From positions 1,472,001 through 1,536,000 of the forward strand of contig NW_026731827.1 of assembly GCF_028476545.1 (NCBI RefSeq): a stretch of 64,000 nt of DNA, written 5' to 3'. A program made the translations under genes and the position numbers. A model generated the notes under the pieces. The model was not told the origin of the DNA. It saw nothing but the letters and a program-made list of their open reading frames with translations, and did not search any database. Positions 34,698-46,301 of the stretch are shown piece after piece; the stretch's first letter is position 1, and every line of letters starts with the position of its first letter. The stretch is from Physella acuta (Eukaryota > Mollusca > Gastropoda > Physidae).

Positions 34698-35183
34698 ATG
34701 AGCCGAGTAGATCACCAGCCTTTACCACAATCTGATGAGGGTGCACCAGACTTTGATCAGCCAGCAGAGCCAGAGCAGGTTTCTGTATCTTTGATTGGAT
34801 CAGGTCCAACTAGAGGAGACCGTAAGAATGGATACTCGACTTATAACGACCCTGACTTTGAAAACAGCTCTGAAAACCCATACAAAGACACAACAGAGAG
34901 TGACATCAACCTGCGTCACATTCCCTTAGGCGACCTAGTGCCAAGGCCTTGGAAAACATTTGAACAAGTAATGATTGCATCCTATGTCAGTGTAATTTTT
35001 TTTATTATCACTGGTCTTCTTGCTGTCAGGTATGCCAGAAGAGGGAAGAGACACCAGTCTAAGGGCTTGATGGGAATGGCGCAGAAGGATTTAAAGATGG
35101 CTGTTTGGTGCATCTATGCAAGTATTATACTTGGTGTCCTTGTATTCCTAATCATTATTCCTGTTGCAGCTTCTGTTCAGTAA
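34698..35183 (+). CDS. Small two-pass membrane protein, CD225/dispanin-like
   Basis: An intact 161-residue frame in one exon. Start is secure: a TGA (34692-34694) lies in frame two codons upstream, and a likely acceptor (TTGACCACAG) just before it implies a 5' UTR intron. Residues 1-85 are polar, acidic and probably disordered. Two hydrophobic helices follow, at about 97-114 (MIASYVSVIFFIITGLLAV) and 138-158 (WCIYASIILGVLVFLIII). They are joined by a basic loop (RYARRGKRHQSKG) and a GMAQKDLKMA segment. This two-helix layout with a short cytosolic loop recalls the CD225/dispanin (IFITM-like) family, but key family residues are not all evident. Function unknown. Confidence 0.75.
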   Translation: MSRVDHQPLPQSDEGAPDFDQPAEPEQVSVSLIGSGPTRGDRKNGYSTYNDPDFENSSENPYKDTTESDINLRHIPLGDLVPRPWKTFEQVMIASYVSVIFFIITGLLAVRYARRGKRHQSKGLMGMAQKDLKMAVWCIYASIILGVLVFLIIIPVAASVQ

Positions 35184-38100
35184 TCTGAGCATCATGTATT
35201 TTTGTCCTACAAAAAAGCTACTGCATTTTATATATCTCAATATTTTTATTGTAACTTGCCACTTGATCTTTTTGCAACTGAAAGCCATACAATATCATTA
35301 ATGGAAAAACTTGTTAGAAATTATTAACAGAATTTTAAAATTCTGCTTAAAATTTTTTAGCTTCACTTGCAATTTATTTAAAGAATTACTGCAGTTCTAG
35401 CCATATTGAAAAGCTGTTTTAAATTTTTACAATACCAAAGTCATTTTGTGTGAGTTAATGTACCATTTTTTAATATTTCATTGTAAATTGTTTCATTGCG
35501 TAATGTGATTAACACCACTAGAAATATCTCTGATGCCTTCAAAAATGCTAACCATGGGTCACTTATAAAGTTGTGGTTGTGCCTTATATTGTCCATGGTA
35601 ATGTCCATCTAATGTAATATTGCTCAAAACCATCTTTAAGAAATATTGGAATTAATATGCTCGGCCTCAACATTATTCTTTAGAAATGGGAAACAACTCA
35701 TTTTTTTCTCTGTTTGGGATGTAATTTTACAATGAAAGACTGGATACTTCTATAATTAGAGGATTTTTAAAGTAATTCTTAACAATTGATGCAAGACTTT
35801 TTAAAAATTGCATTGATATTGTCATGGTCAATAATTATTCCAAGCTAGAAGGCTTGTCTAACTTTAGTGTTTTGTTTATGATTTGTTTTTGGTGAAGGTA
35901 TTTTCAGCAATTTTAATACATTTACTAGGCTGTCTCAGGCTTCTAAATAATGTATATTCTATATTGTATTAAGGACGTCTATGATGTTTTTACAATGTAT
36001 ATTGCTACCCTTCCATTTTGATTAAATAAGTAGTAATTGATTAAGTAGAAGTAGTACTCAGTTTATGCAGCAGTTAACATCCTGCTAGTGCCATTGTAAA
36101 CTAAATAGGCTTAAACCTTAGTTTTAAAACACTAACTCTTTTTTTTTTTGCCCTTTTTGTAATTGATTAGAATGAAGGTAATTTCAAAGTTTTATAGACA
36201 ATGTAGGTAATTTTGTAGATAAGATGTTCGTTCACCTTTTATTTCAATCAGCACCAATTTCTTTTTGCATTATTTTTTGCACCATGTTCAGTTATTACTT
36301 TATCCATTAAATATATACACAAATACTAGTAGTATAAAGTAAAAAGATTGAATATAGCAAATCAAGATGTATGTAGATATAGGCACAAATTTACAGTAGT
36401 GTGATTAATATATTATCACTAAAGTTCCAAACAACAATTTTATCAGGATATTAGCATTAGGTATGCCCTTTTTATAATGTTAAAACATGAACTGTATGTG
36501 ATTTCTAATTTAATACATCTGTTGTTTACTAATTACCAATAATGTTAATACATGTTTCACATTCCTATATATTTGATCTTCAAAAAAACAGCATACATTT
36601 TGTGTACAGACCATAAAGATTTTTGGAAAACTATAAGATAATTAGTATTATTTTATGTTCCATTTAGTTTTGAAAGCTTTTAAGTTTATTGTATTCTTTC
36701 ATTAGGAAGTGAGCTGTTTACTACAGAGGAATGAGGTACATAGCTTTTAATATGTAAGATATTTTCTGAATGTTGTACAATGTCCTCATACCTATTCCAG
36801 TTGATGCTTTTCTCTTTGCAATAATTTTAAAATTGTAAATATCATGTTGTGTTAAAGCTGTTTTGAATTTGTGGCCCTGATTTATAAAAACTAAAATTAG
36901 TTTTGAAATAATTTTGAAGAATGTTTTATCAGACAGGTGTAAAATGGTATATATTTGTTGCAGTTAATATCATTGTTTATTGAAATAAATAAGCTATCAT
37001 TAAGATCTGTGAAGTTTCATGAATTTAATCCATTTTAAATTTTTATGAATTATTAATCAACTCATCCTAAAAATTCGCAAGTAATGATATTTTTTTTATG
37101 AATTATTAATGATAAAAAGCAGATTTATCAACTCATCCTAAAAATTCGCAAGTAATGATATTGTACATTTTGACATGATAAATAAGAGAGGTAATAAATT
37201 AAGCATGCTCCTGTTGTTTTGTTTTCTGAAAGTAATTTCAAAACTGCAGTTGGTTTCTTTAAATTAACTAATTTAAAATATAAAAAAGATTATCATGTTT
37301 TAATCTTTATTTCAGCTTTATAACAAATGCTTTTATTACTTCTAATATTGATGTGTCCAGTTGTTTGAATTTCATACACCTTTCCAGTATAAAAATAAAG
37401 TAGCAGACCAAAGTTGGATTATATTAGTGAAAAATAGTGCTCAATTGTAATATATTTAATATAATAAAGATGTATATGTTTTTATTTGTCTACTTATTTT
37501 AACCATTTACTCATTATTATAATGGTACACAAAAATCTAACTGAAGAAGAATATGTTTATTTTTTTTCTTGACAAAATAACCCCTAGTCATCTATGTACA
37601 TTATTTATCTTTATTTTTCAATTAGTCAGAGTAAACATTTCCACTATATTATTCCAGACCTGTGTTTTAATTAGGAGGTTTAGATTGCAGATAGAATGAC
37701 ATTAAAGTTGCTCATTAGTTTTTACAATTTTCTCTATTTTGAAAAGCTCTTAATTATATAAAGAAAAGTAGTTATCTTGCTCAAAGCATTTCTTTGGTTA
37801 GTAAAATTATTATCTTATTGCCATTAAGCACTTTGTAAAAAAATTTTAAGTCGCTACTTTTTCTAATATGTAAGTTGGAACACACTTTGTTGTTTGTATT
37901 TTTTATACACCTCTTGTTTCTTAGCTCCTGTATTTATTTGCCTGCTTGGCTATGGGTTTATCAGATACTAAAGCCATCAAGTCCACACATTAAACGTTTC
38001 TTTACATTTAATCTTTCAACATTCACAGGCTACATTTTTTAAAATAGCTGGCAGTTGTGGGTTTTTTTGTAATTAAAAATAATATATAGCAGTAATTTTA

Positions 38101-39950
38101 AAACAATTGTTTTTGTGTAATTCAGTTTGATATTTACCTTTTAAAGCTGTAAGATATTAGCAAAATGTACATTTACTATAATAAATGTTTATGATTTCTT
38201 TTGGAATTGTTAATTGCCAAATTTTACATACATTTTTGTGATTATTTTGATTGTTAGAAAGCTGTTCATTATTTATCTGTAATTAAAATAGCAATATTTT
38301 TAATATTTATACTTTGTAGAAAACATTGATTGTCTCATTTAATGATTATTTTTTTTAGTTACTGATGTTCTATCCTTAGAAATTCAGCATGGAATTAAAG
38401 TATTTACTAAAGATAATTTATCCCAGAATATTTTATGTTTCTTTTTATTAAACTACAAAGTTGTTTTGGAAATTTAGTTAATGTTATAGTTTATTTTTTC
38501 ACCATCCTTCATTTAATTTACTATTTATTAAAGTCCTGTGAAATCTATTTTACTATGATCTTAAAACTATCCAAGTTAACTTTTGCTCATTAAAAACAAC
38601 ACAGATTACTTGATCCATCCAATATTTGAAAATAGAAAGTTTAGGTACTATTTTCTAGGTTTCTGATCACATGAAATATTAAGTAATTACTTTTCCTTTT
38701 TTTAATTTGAAAATAAACTAACTTTATTTTTAGGACTGTTAATTTGTTACCTTAGTGTTAGTGAAAATGTATATTATATTTGTGTTGTGACTTTTCAGTT
38801 TTCAAGTTTTTAAAGCAACATTTTGTTCACAAGAAGTGATTTTTTTTTTTATTCACTGTCTAAACACAACTTTTTTGTGTCATTATTTTTTGTTTGAAAT
38901 CTCAGAAAAAGTCTACATGCATAATTTTCAATAAGTGTTCTTATTTCTGGTTATTAAATTAATTTTTTTGAGTTCTATTAAATTTAAAAATATTAATATT
39001 ATTTGTTTATATTTTCACTTCTGTATCATTATACAGCTGAAATACGAACTTGGAACGTCAGACTTGAAAGGAAGTGTTATATTAAATCAGTAAATGTTTT
39101 TTAAGTTCTTAAAAGAATCTTCAAACTATTAGTGTCCATTTAATGCAAATTTTTTAGCCCTAATAGAACTTTGCAATAAATATATCAGCTGTTATAAAGA
39201 AATGCTATTTAATGAAGGGTCACATAGTTATAATTCATAAAAAATGAGATAAGAATATTTTAATAGTTTTCTATTATGCATCATGACTTTTGTCACAATA
39301 CATTTTGTTTTACCAATTCTATCTTTAGTGCTAGTGCTATGTGATGGCATGTATCTAAAATAATTTATTTCCAGTTTCAAAGTTACCAACGTTAAGATGA
39401 ATTTTAAGAAGTAAAAAGAAAACACTTGCAATTTAATTTCAATCCATAAAAATGAGCTTTTTTTAAAAGTTTTCATTTCTGAAAGTAAAATTTATTGAAC
39501 ATGTTCACACAATATTTGCTCATTTTTTGTGTTTAGTCCTGACGTTCCAACTGGCGTCTGTTTGTTGATCAGTGATTTACAGCTTGTGCACACAGGAAAT
39601 GAAATGTAAGGGCATGGGCGGGTCAGTTGATTGTTGGTGCTACAATATTTGAATGTAACTGCTACCAAAGTCATATTGCTTTATACACAGTTTCCAAATT
39701 TATATCTGTTACAAAAATGTTGAATAATTATTGTAATCTGTAGCAGCCATTTTCAATTGGCCATGCATGCAATAAAATTGTCCAGAAATTTTTTTTATCT
39801 TCATAAACTTTTTTAACAACTGTATTTATTGTCATTCAAACTGTTTATGGAAATGGAATATAAAGATCATAAGAAACAAACTAGTTTTGTTTGATGACTA
39901 GCTGTTGTGATGTTATTCAAAGTATTTTATTGGCTTGTAGTGTTTGTGTG
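35184..39950. other. Very AT-rich 3' UTR and intergenic DNA
   Basis: No gene seen. Likely holds the long 3' UTR of the membrane-protein gene, with several AATAAA signals (for example near 36983, 37393 and 37463). A 33-nt stretch ending CGCAAGTAATGATAT occurs twice, at about 37058-37090 and 37129-37160. Confidence 0.5.
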
Positions 39951-40504
39951 TGGTTTGGTGGCCGTAAGACTCATTGGTTAGACATCTGCTGTTGCTTTTC
40001 AAAAAGTTCTTTCCATATCCTATTTTATGCCCTGTTAAAAGGCACGTCTATCTACTGATGCAAGGTTGATTACTGCAGGCACCACACTTAGTCGGTGGTC
40101 CTGTATTGTGGAGAGGAGTTGTGCGAGGACAAATTCAATGAATGCTAGTGTCAGCACCGGTGTATCCCACAACTTTCACCCCTTGGCCGGATAAAAAAAA
40201 ATGTTTGCCTCAAGTAATTTCAAAGGAGGATAATCCAAAAGATAGATTTCGAGATATTCTCGTGTACAATCTAGATCAAAGAAATCCTCTGAACCTTAAC
40301 CTTTGACACTGTCTCACATAGGTGAGAAAATAAAACAAAAAGAAGGATCGGCGAAACGACGAAATTTTAATTGCTTTAAACTAGCGAATCCTTACGTTCG
40401 TACAGTGCAAAAAGTAGGCTTTAAATGACATCATGTTATTTCAGACGAAGTTTGCGCCCCTCCCATCTCATTTTAAAATTTCACCCCCCCCCCCCTTCAA
40501 CATC

Positions 40505-40790
40505 ACCATTTATGTGGGCCCCTTGTGAAGCATTGGGACACGACCACACCTCTTCATCGGTTCTGTGCGATTCTTCCAAGTTGGGTCCACGACATCCCGG
40601 CTGCTTCTTCTTCTTCACTGACAGCTGACTTTTTCCACATTTGTTTTGGTCAACTTACTTTCCTCTTTCCTTGGGGATTTCAATCTAGTGCCTATCAGTT
40701 GATGTTTCTAGTTAATCTACGCAAGGTGTGTCCAATCCAACCCCATCTGCACTTCAATATTTCTTAGCAAAGGGTCTTGTCCAGTTTTTC
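40505..40790 (-). mobile_element. LINE remnant: C-terminal tail of a non-LTR retrotransposon ORF2
   Basis: On the minus strand, broken frames recall the conserved tail that follows the reverse transcriptase in many non-LTR elements. A GLDWTHLA segment compares with WIGHTLR, and SPRKEESKLTKTNVEK compares with the usual WNPQGKRKRGRP..TWRR. GMSWTQLGRIAQNR and VSQCFTRGP compare with TWGQLERLAQDR and the usual ending. Stops and shifts interrupt it. Clade not determined. Confidence 0.6.
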
Positions 40791-40832
40791 TCCACAGTTC
40801 GGCATTGGTAATTCTTTTAGGGCCACCTGATG

Positions 40833-41088
40833 CAGTAGCGTAGCGAGGGGGGGGGGGGGGAGCGGGAGGGGACATATGTCCCCGGCGGCGCCGACATTAG
40901 GGGCGCCAAAATGCGTTGGAAAAATAAATTGAAAGGTTGAGGGGGGTGAAAATCGAAAGTTTGAGGGGGGGGGTGCAAAGTGCAAATGGAAATCTCGAGG
41001 GGGGAGGGGGGTGCAAATCGAAATCTCGAAGGGGGGTGCAAATCGAAAAGTTTGTCCCCGGGAGCCGGGAAGGGTCGCTACTCCTCTG
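40833..41088 (+). mobile_element. Short hAT-type element, copy 1
   Basis: Starts CAGTAGCGTAGCGAGG, ends AGGGTCGCTACTCCTCTG, and is flanked by the 8-bp direct repeat ACCTGATG (40825-40832 and 41089-41096). The core holds poly-G tracts and repeats of GGTGCAAATCGAAA. Non-coding, 256 bp. Confidence 0.88.
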
Positions 41089-42534
41089 ACCTGATGTTCA
41101 ATATGCGGCGGAGACACTAGTAAAAGTATGCTATATTATATTTTGTATAGAAATTCTATTCTAAGACTGTTGCAGTAAGCTCGAACCAATTAATAACCTC
41201 AAGAGTTAAATCACTCTTTTACTTATCATTTTAATTTATCTGTCCACTTTGTGTCCCCCCCCCCCCTCCATCCAGTCACGCTGATGTTCGCACACCCCCG
41301 TCTTATGACGCTTTTGATAAAAATATATAGATCTATATTTAAAAAAAAACATTGTTCATTTTAGATGTCTATAATTTCCCAATTGTTGTATCCAAAATAG
41401 TTTAGGGAATTAAGTCTCTCTTAAAACACACCCTAGGTCCACTAATGCCAATGTGTCTCGTCGTTATCCTTTGTTTAATTTCAACGTAATTCCAATTCAT
41501 ATTCTATTTGTCCAGCATTTTCGATATTGGGACAAAATGTTGTGGGTTTTTTTTCAGTTTGGAACTAGAGTTTGGCCTCGCGTTAATTTAAAGCTAAAAT
41601 ATGCTGAAATCTTGTTGTGTTTTTGGCAATGCTAACGTGGGCTAGAAAGAAAACATCAATAATTTAGATTTCTTCTGAAAATAACAGATGTTACAGTGAA
41701 TAAAATCAATAACACATAGGCCAAAGATTTGATTGTCGTAATCGTGGTAGTTCAATCAATTATTATCACAACTTGCTGGTGATAATAGGGCCCTCGGGGC
41801 TGTATTATTGACACCATTGGGGCGCGGCTGTTGTACGCCCCTCGAGCGGCTCAAAAAATAAAATAAAAACTATTTGACACGCTGCCCGGGCTGACGGAGT
41901 GCAACATCTGTGGAGGGTGGGGGAGTAAGTGGCACGTCTGCTCTGGTGGGGCTGCGGTCGACAATTTATGAGATTACCGTTGGGGCAAGCAGAGGGGGGG
42001 GGGGGGGGGGATATGCAGAGTCGGTGGTAAAAATTGATGGGTTCGTACCTAGTACAGTATTGGAAAACCCTCACATGCAGCATTGAGCCCCTCTATAAAA
42101 AAACACGCACATAATGAACCTTCAATTAAAATGAAAATTTTAAAAATTGTGGTCTTACTACGATGAGGGGGGTGGGGTCTAAAAGTTGAGGCAGCTATTA
42201 TTGTCATGGTTGTTGTTTTTAAATTAAATTGATTTTCGTTTTATCGTGTGTTGGGGTAAAGCCATGTGACGCTGCTTTAAGAGGTTTTTTTTTTCCTTTG
42301 CGGGTTGGCGGAGGGGGGGGGGGGGGGTCCTTCCTTTTTGTATGTCGATGACGATATAGATAGGTATAAATGGCTAAAATTGCATGAGGTCATTTTGAGT
42401 TTTCTTTATATTTTTCTTATTAAATTTGTTTCGTCAAATTATAACATGTTATGAACATATTTTTTGCTGAATTGCTGCACATATTTTCAGCATAAGCATA
42501 AGACTGTGCTTTTGATTTTTGCAGTAAGATTTGG
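41089..42534. other. Non-coding DNA with poly-G/C tracts
   Basis: No gene or recognisable element. Contains several G or C homopolymer runs of 10 or more (about 41257, 41994 and 42313). Confidence 0.5.
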
Positions 42535-42905
42535 AAAGGACGGCATGGTCGACTGCTAAACCAAAAGGTTTGAGTTCGGATCCATTCTTGAGTCCATTTA
42601 ATAAAAGCGGTTAAGCATAGTGCTAACCACACTATCCCTTTCATTTACCGAGGTCACAGAAACAGGCAGACCCTTCCCGGCGCCCGGGGACAAACTTTTC
42701 CATTTGCACCCCCCCCCCCTCGAGATTTCCATTTGCACCACCCCCCCCCCCCTCAAACTTTCGATTTGCACCCCCCTCAACCTTTCAATCTATTTTTCCA
42801 ACCAACATATGTCCCCCCCGCCCCCCCCCCCCCCCCCCCCTCGCTACGCTACTGGAAACAGGTGAACTCTACTTCATCTACCCCTTGGACCGCCTGGTTC
42901 AAAAA
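42535..42905 (+). mobile_element. SINE interrupted by a hAT-type element
   Basis: The tRNA-like head GACGGCATGGTCGACTGCTA and body GCATAGTGCTAACCACACTA, then CCGAGGTCACAGAAACAGG, resume after the insertion at 42667-42854 as TGAACTCTACTTCATCTACC. The body matches the copies at 23136 and 62135. Confidence 0.75.
42667..42854 (-). mobile_element. Short hAT-type element, copy 2 (nested in a SINE)
   Basis: Starts CAGACCCTTCCCGG and ends TCGCTACGCTACTG (reverse complement CAGTAGCGTAGCGA), flanked by GAAACAGG at 42659-42666 and 42855-42862. 188 bp with poly-C tracts. Opposite orientation to copy 1. Confidence 0.88.
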
Positions 42906-44842
42906 GGTGACTGTTTTTTTGAGTGATTTTGGAGTAGGGCGCCAGTCTCCAAAGGTACCACGTAGGCTGCTGTGTTCGGGCTTTTCAATCCAATTTTTTT
43001 TTCATTCCAGCTTCGGATGGCTTAAAACTGAATTTATTGTGTAACTTACCTTATGATTGTTCATTTCTTGATGCCTAACTATTCCTTTCAGTTATTGTAC
43101 TGATAAATCAATGAAATATTCAAAGCTTTTTTTAAAAAGTATATAGACTATATTTTTCTCCTTCTACTTCAATTGAAACAAATGGTCGTGTTTTGAATGT
43201 ATAGAACATCTGTGGACTTGTTTTTCCTATGAACAAACAAAAGCTAATCCTTGGCTAATACTTCAAATAGAATGGTTTAATAAACAGAATATTTTCTTTT
43301 TAAAAAGCCACAAGTGGGGACATTTTTGCTGCAATGATAATCCATCAATATACAGGCGGTGTTTTTCTTTTTCAAAGAAGTTTTATGATAATTGGTAATA
43401 GCAGGATCAAACAATTCTAATAGCGAAAGTTGTGCTGGGCTATTAATTTTGTCACGGTTGGCTGCGTGGGTAGGTATACACTTGAAACACTTCAGTGGAA
43501 GAAAGCATCACAGGAATAAACATTCAATAGAAACCTCCATCTATTACTTACGATAGATACAAGATTTCACCATGAAAACAGTGTGATGAAATTGATTTGA
43601 TTTCTTTAAAGTGACTATTAAATAAAAACGTCGGTGTAGGTCTATTAATGGCGATAGATATCACTTTTAAGCATAACAGCGTAATGCACTAATTTTTTTT
43701 TTTTACATTGACAGGTTGTTTTTTTTTCATTTTAGAAATGAAGTCGTCTAAGTGTGGGGGTCTTGTTGTTTATTGTAATGTTTGGTGCAGGGAGAAAGGT
43801 AATAAGGTTAGGTGTTAGGGGGATGGGTAAGCTCCCCCCCCCCGATTCCTAAAGAAAACAAAGAAGACAAAATTGAGGATATATTATAATATATCGTTCC
43901 AAGGTGTAAGATATTAAGAAAGGCCAGGATACACGAGATACACATTTTAAAACAAAACAAAAACCCTTCATCTATTCATTAAATACAACTTTATTTCAGT
44001 TTCAAAATTATTTTATAGCATAACACAGAAAAACGATTACCAGTCTTATAATTTCTATTTATTTAGATTATCATCATATGTACATTATACACAGCATACA
44101 ATGCAGCAATGTTGAATAATTTACAACAGAACATCATTTAGTAAATAAATTAGTAAATATCTTCAAGTAGTTCTGAACAACTGATGAAAAATTTAAATAG
44201 TCTTAATCACATGTTTAAATATAATGTTACACAGACTAAAGTTTACGTTTAGTTGTAGTCAAACAACAAATACTAATGTTACAAGTATCTGAACAGTGTA
44301 TAGTGTTATGTGGTTGATGTACTGATGGGACACACCTTAACATACTTTATCTAATTCAGAAATTTTAATAAGTCAGAGGTTCATTAATTGAAACATATCC
44401 ATACTGTTTTAATTTTCATTGTTAAGAAATGTAAAATTTTAACATTTTAGATAAAACACCACACACATTAAATCTAGAAAACAAAAACCGAGCAAAGAAA
44501 TAAAAGGTGAAAATCACTTGAAGTATATAAGGCACTTTTCAACTTTCTAAAAAACACGAATCAACATAAATAACACACGTCTCAAATAAACAGTTAATGA
44601 AGTTTGTGTTAAAATGATGAACAAGTTTAGTACTGCTAAAGAAATATATCTTAGCATGTAACAAACAGCATAACCGCATTAAAACAATTGTAAAAACATA
44701 AGTTCATTAAATTTATTAGGTCATCAAGTTTTGTTTTAAAAAATTAAAAAGCAATATATAAAAAACAAATATAACTTGTTTTTAAGGCTACAAACTTCAC
44801 ATAAATTTGTTTACAAAACAATATGTGAGAAATGAGCAATGG
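42906..44842 (-). other. 3' flank and 3' UTR of the Orange-domain gene
   Basis: No coding sequence recognised. TTTATT at 43990-43995 (AATAAA on the minus strand) is a plausible poly(A) signal about 850 bp after the stop codon at 44843. The stretch from 43985 to 44842 lacks the poly-G/C runs seen on either side, as expected of a transcribed UTR. Confidence 0.5.
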
Positions 44843-46301
44843 TTATTGTTCGATCATATCAGCGGGATTCCCCCATTCTATACTTTCGTCCATCATTTCA
44901 ACCCCACTTTCATAATTTCGATGGTTATCACCACCTTCGTCTTCATCATCCTCCAAATCATCGTCGTCGTCGTCCTCCATCTCGTCGTGGATGAGGTGAA
45001 GTAGCTCGTCTGCTAGTGCCCTGACTCGGGGGTCTTCGTGGAACCTGCAAGACTCGATAGAGAGGAGAATGTCCGCGAAGTTGCCTGAAGCCACAGAGGT
45101 CGTGTCAATACCAGGCAAAAAGTTGGCCTTCAGCTCGAGGATGGAGCTGATTTGTTGCGGCGCAGGAGGGGCGGGGACTTGTGGGTACTCTAGAGCGCGA
45201 GACACGGGCTGAAATACAGGAGACGTGCGTGGCTCTGATGGAAGGTCAACTGACTGGGCTGGGATATAGTCTGGGGAGACAGCATTGAAGCCAGCCGATG
45301 AGCAAGGTGAAAGGTTAAATGGATGGGATGACAGGGTAGCTGAAGGAACACTTGGGTGGACGTTTTGCTGCTCGGTCGACTGAAGTCTGACTGGTGAGGA
45401 TGAAGCAAGTGGAGACGACTGACCCAGAGGCTGGAGATACTGTAGGAGCTCCTCTGGTATCAAATGGTCTTCAGAGATCAACCTGCACGTGCCTGGTTCT
45501 TCTTGACACTGGAAACGATTGTTTGTGAAACTGTCACGTTGTTTTAATGCCTGAGTGGCCAGTTGTTTTAAACTCATTACAGAAGACGATTGGTCAGTTG
45601 TGGCAGAGGTCAGCAGTGAAGATTCCAAAGATTGGAAGACGTCGTCGTGTTTAACAAAGTCTATGGACTCGGCGCGATGGCAGATCTGAGATAAGTCATT
45701 CTCTGAGCTCGTCGACTGGCACGACTTGTCTGCTAGGGTTGACAACGTCATGTCGGAATCCACAGCGGAAGTGTCTGAGACGGAACTGTTGGCTGAGCGT
45801 GACGTCACTGGCGACACAGCAGACGCCGTGTGGTAGGACGAGAAACCGCAGCCTTGAGTGAAGACGTTGTGCTGGCTTGCGAGCCAAACATCGTTGGCGT
45901 TGTTCGTGGAGCTGGGCTCCCGGTCGTCTGAACTGGTCCTTGATTTCTTGCACAGAATCGTACCGACGTTGTTCAGGTGGGATTGCAGCCCCAGCACCAG
46001 CGGGTTGTTGTCCTCAACCATCTCAACCTCCGTCAGGAATCGAATCACCTCCGACGCGCAGTCTTTGAAGCCTTCGAAAAACAAGTTCTGCGGCGTTACC
46101 CTGGGCAGCAGCATGTGTTTAGACCAAGACTGGGGCGACGGGAGGGTGGCAGATGTCGGCTGCCCGAGCGAGTGAAGCGATTCCAGACCCGGGCACATTT
46201 TGGAGGCGAACATTACCGGCGTCTCCACCGAGTAGCTTTCAGCTCTCTGGCTAGTATTCTCCATCATTGTTTGAGTTCTCTTCACCATTGAATCAGAAAT
46301 A
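44843..46301 (-). CDS. bHLH-Orange family transcription regulator, last exon (HEY/HES/clockwork-orange-like)
   Basis: The stop is at 44843. A good acceptor (TTTTCTCTTGCAG) places the exon start at 46301, 13 nt before the first in-exon ATG (46288), so coding sequence may continue upstream. From that ATG the frame is 481 aa. Residues ~71-108 match an Orange domain (FFEGFKDCASEVIRFL, then NPLVLGLQSHLNN), close in spacing to HEY proteins. The rest is Ser/Pro/Gln-rich and probably disordered, with an acidic run (DDDDDD) near residue 440 and a C-terminus EWGNPADMIEQ instead of WRPW or YRPW. The bHLH domain should be in an upstream exon, which I could not find in the window. It may lie beyond 64000, or the product may lack it. 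Subfamily is uncertain. Confidence 0.8.

Noticed and set aside
39046-39551. Inverted TTGGAACGTCAG motif about 500 bp apart, a possible MITE
   Set aside because: Only about 12-15 bp match, no target duplication, and nothing else element-like inside.
45858-46291. Plus-strand frames of about 63-105 codons
   Set aside because: Antisense shadows of the Orange-domain exon.
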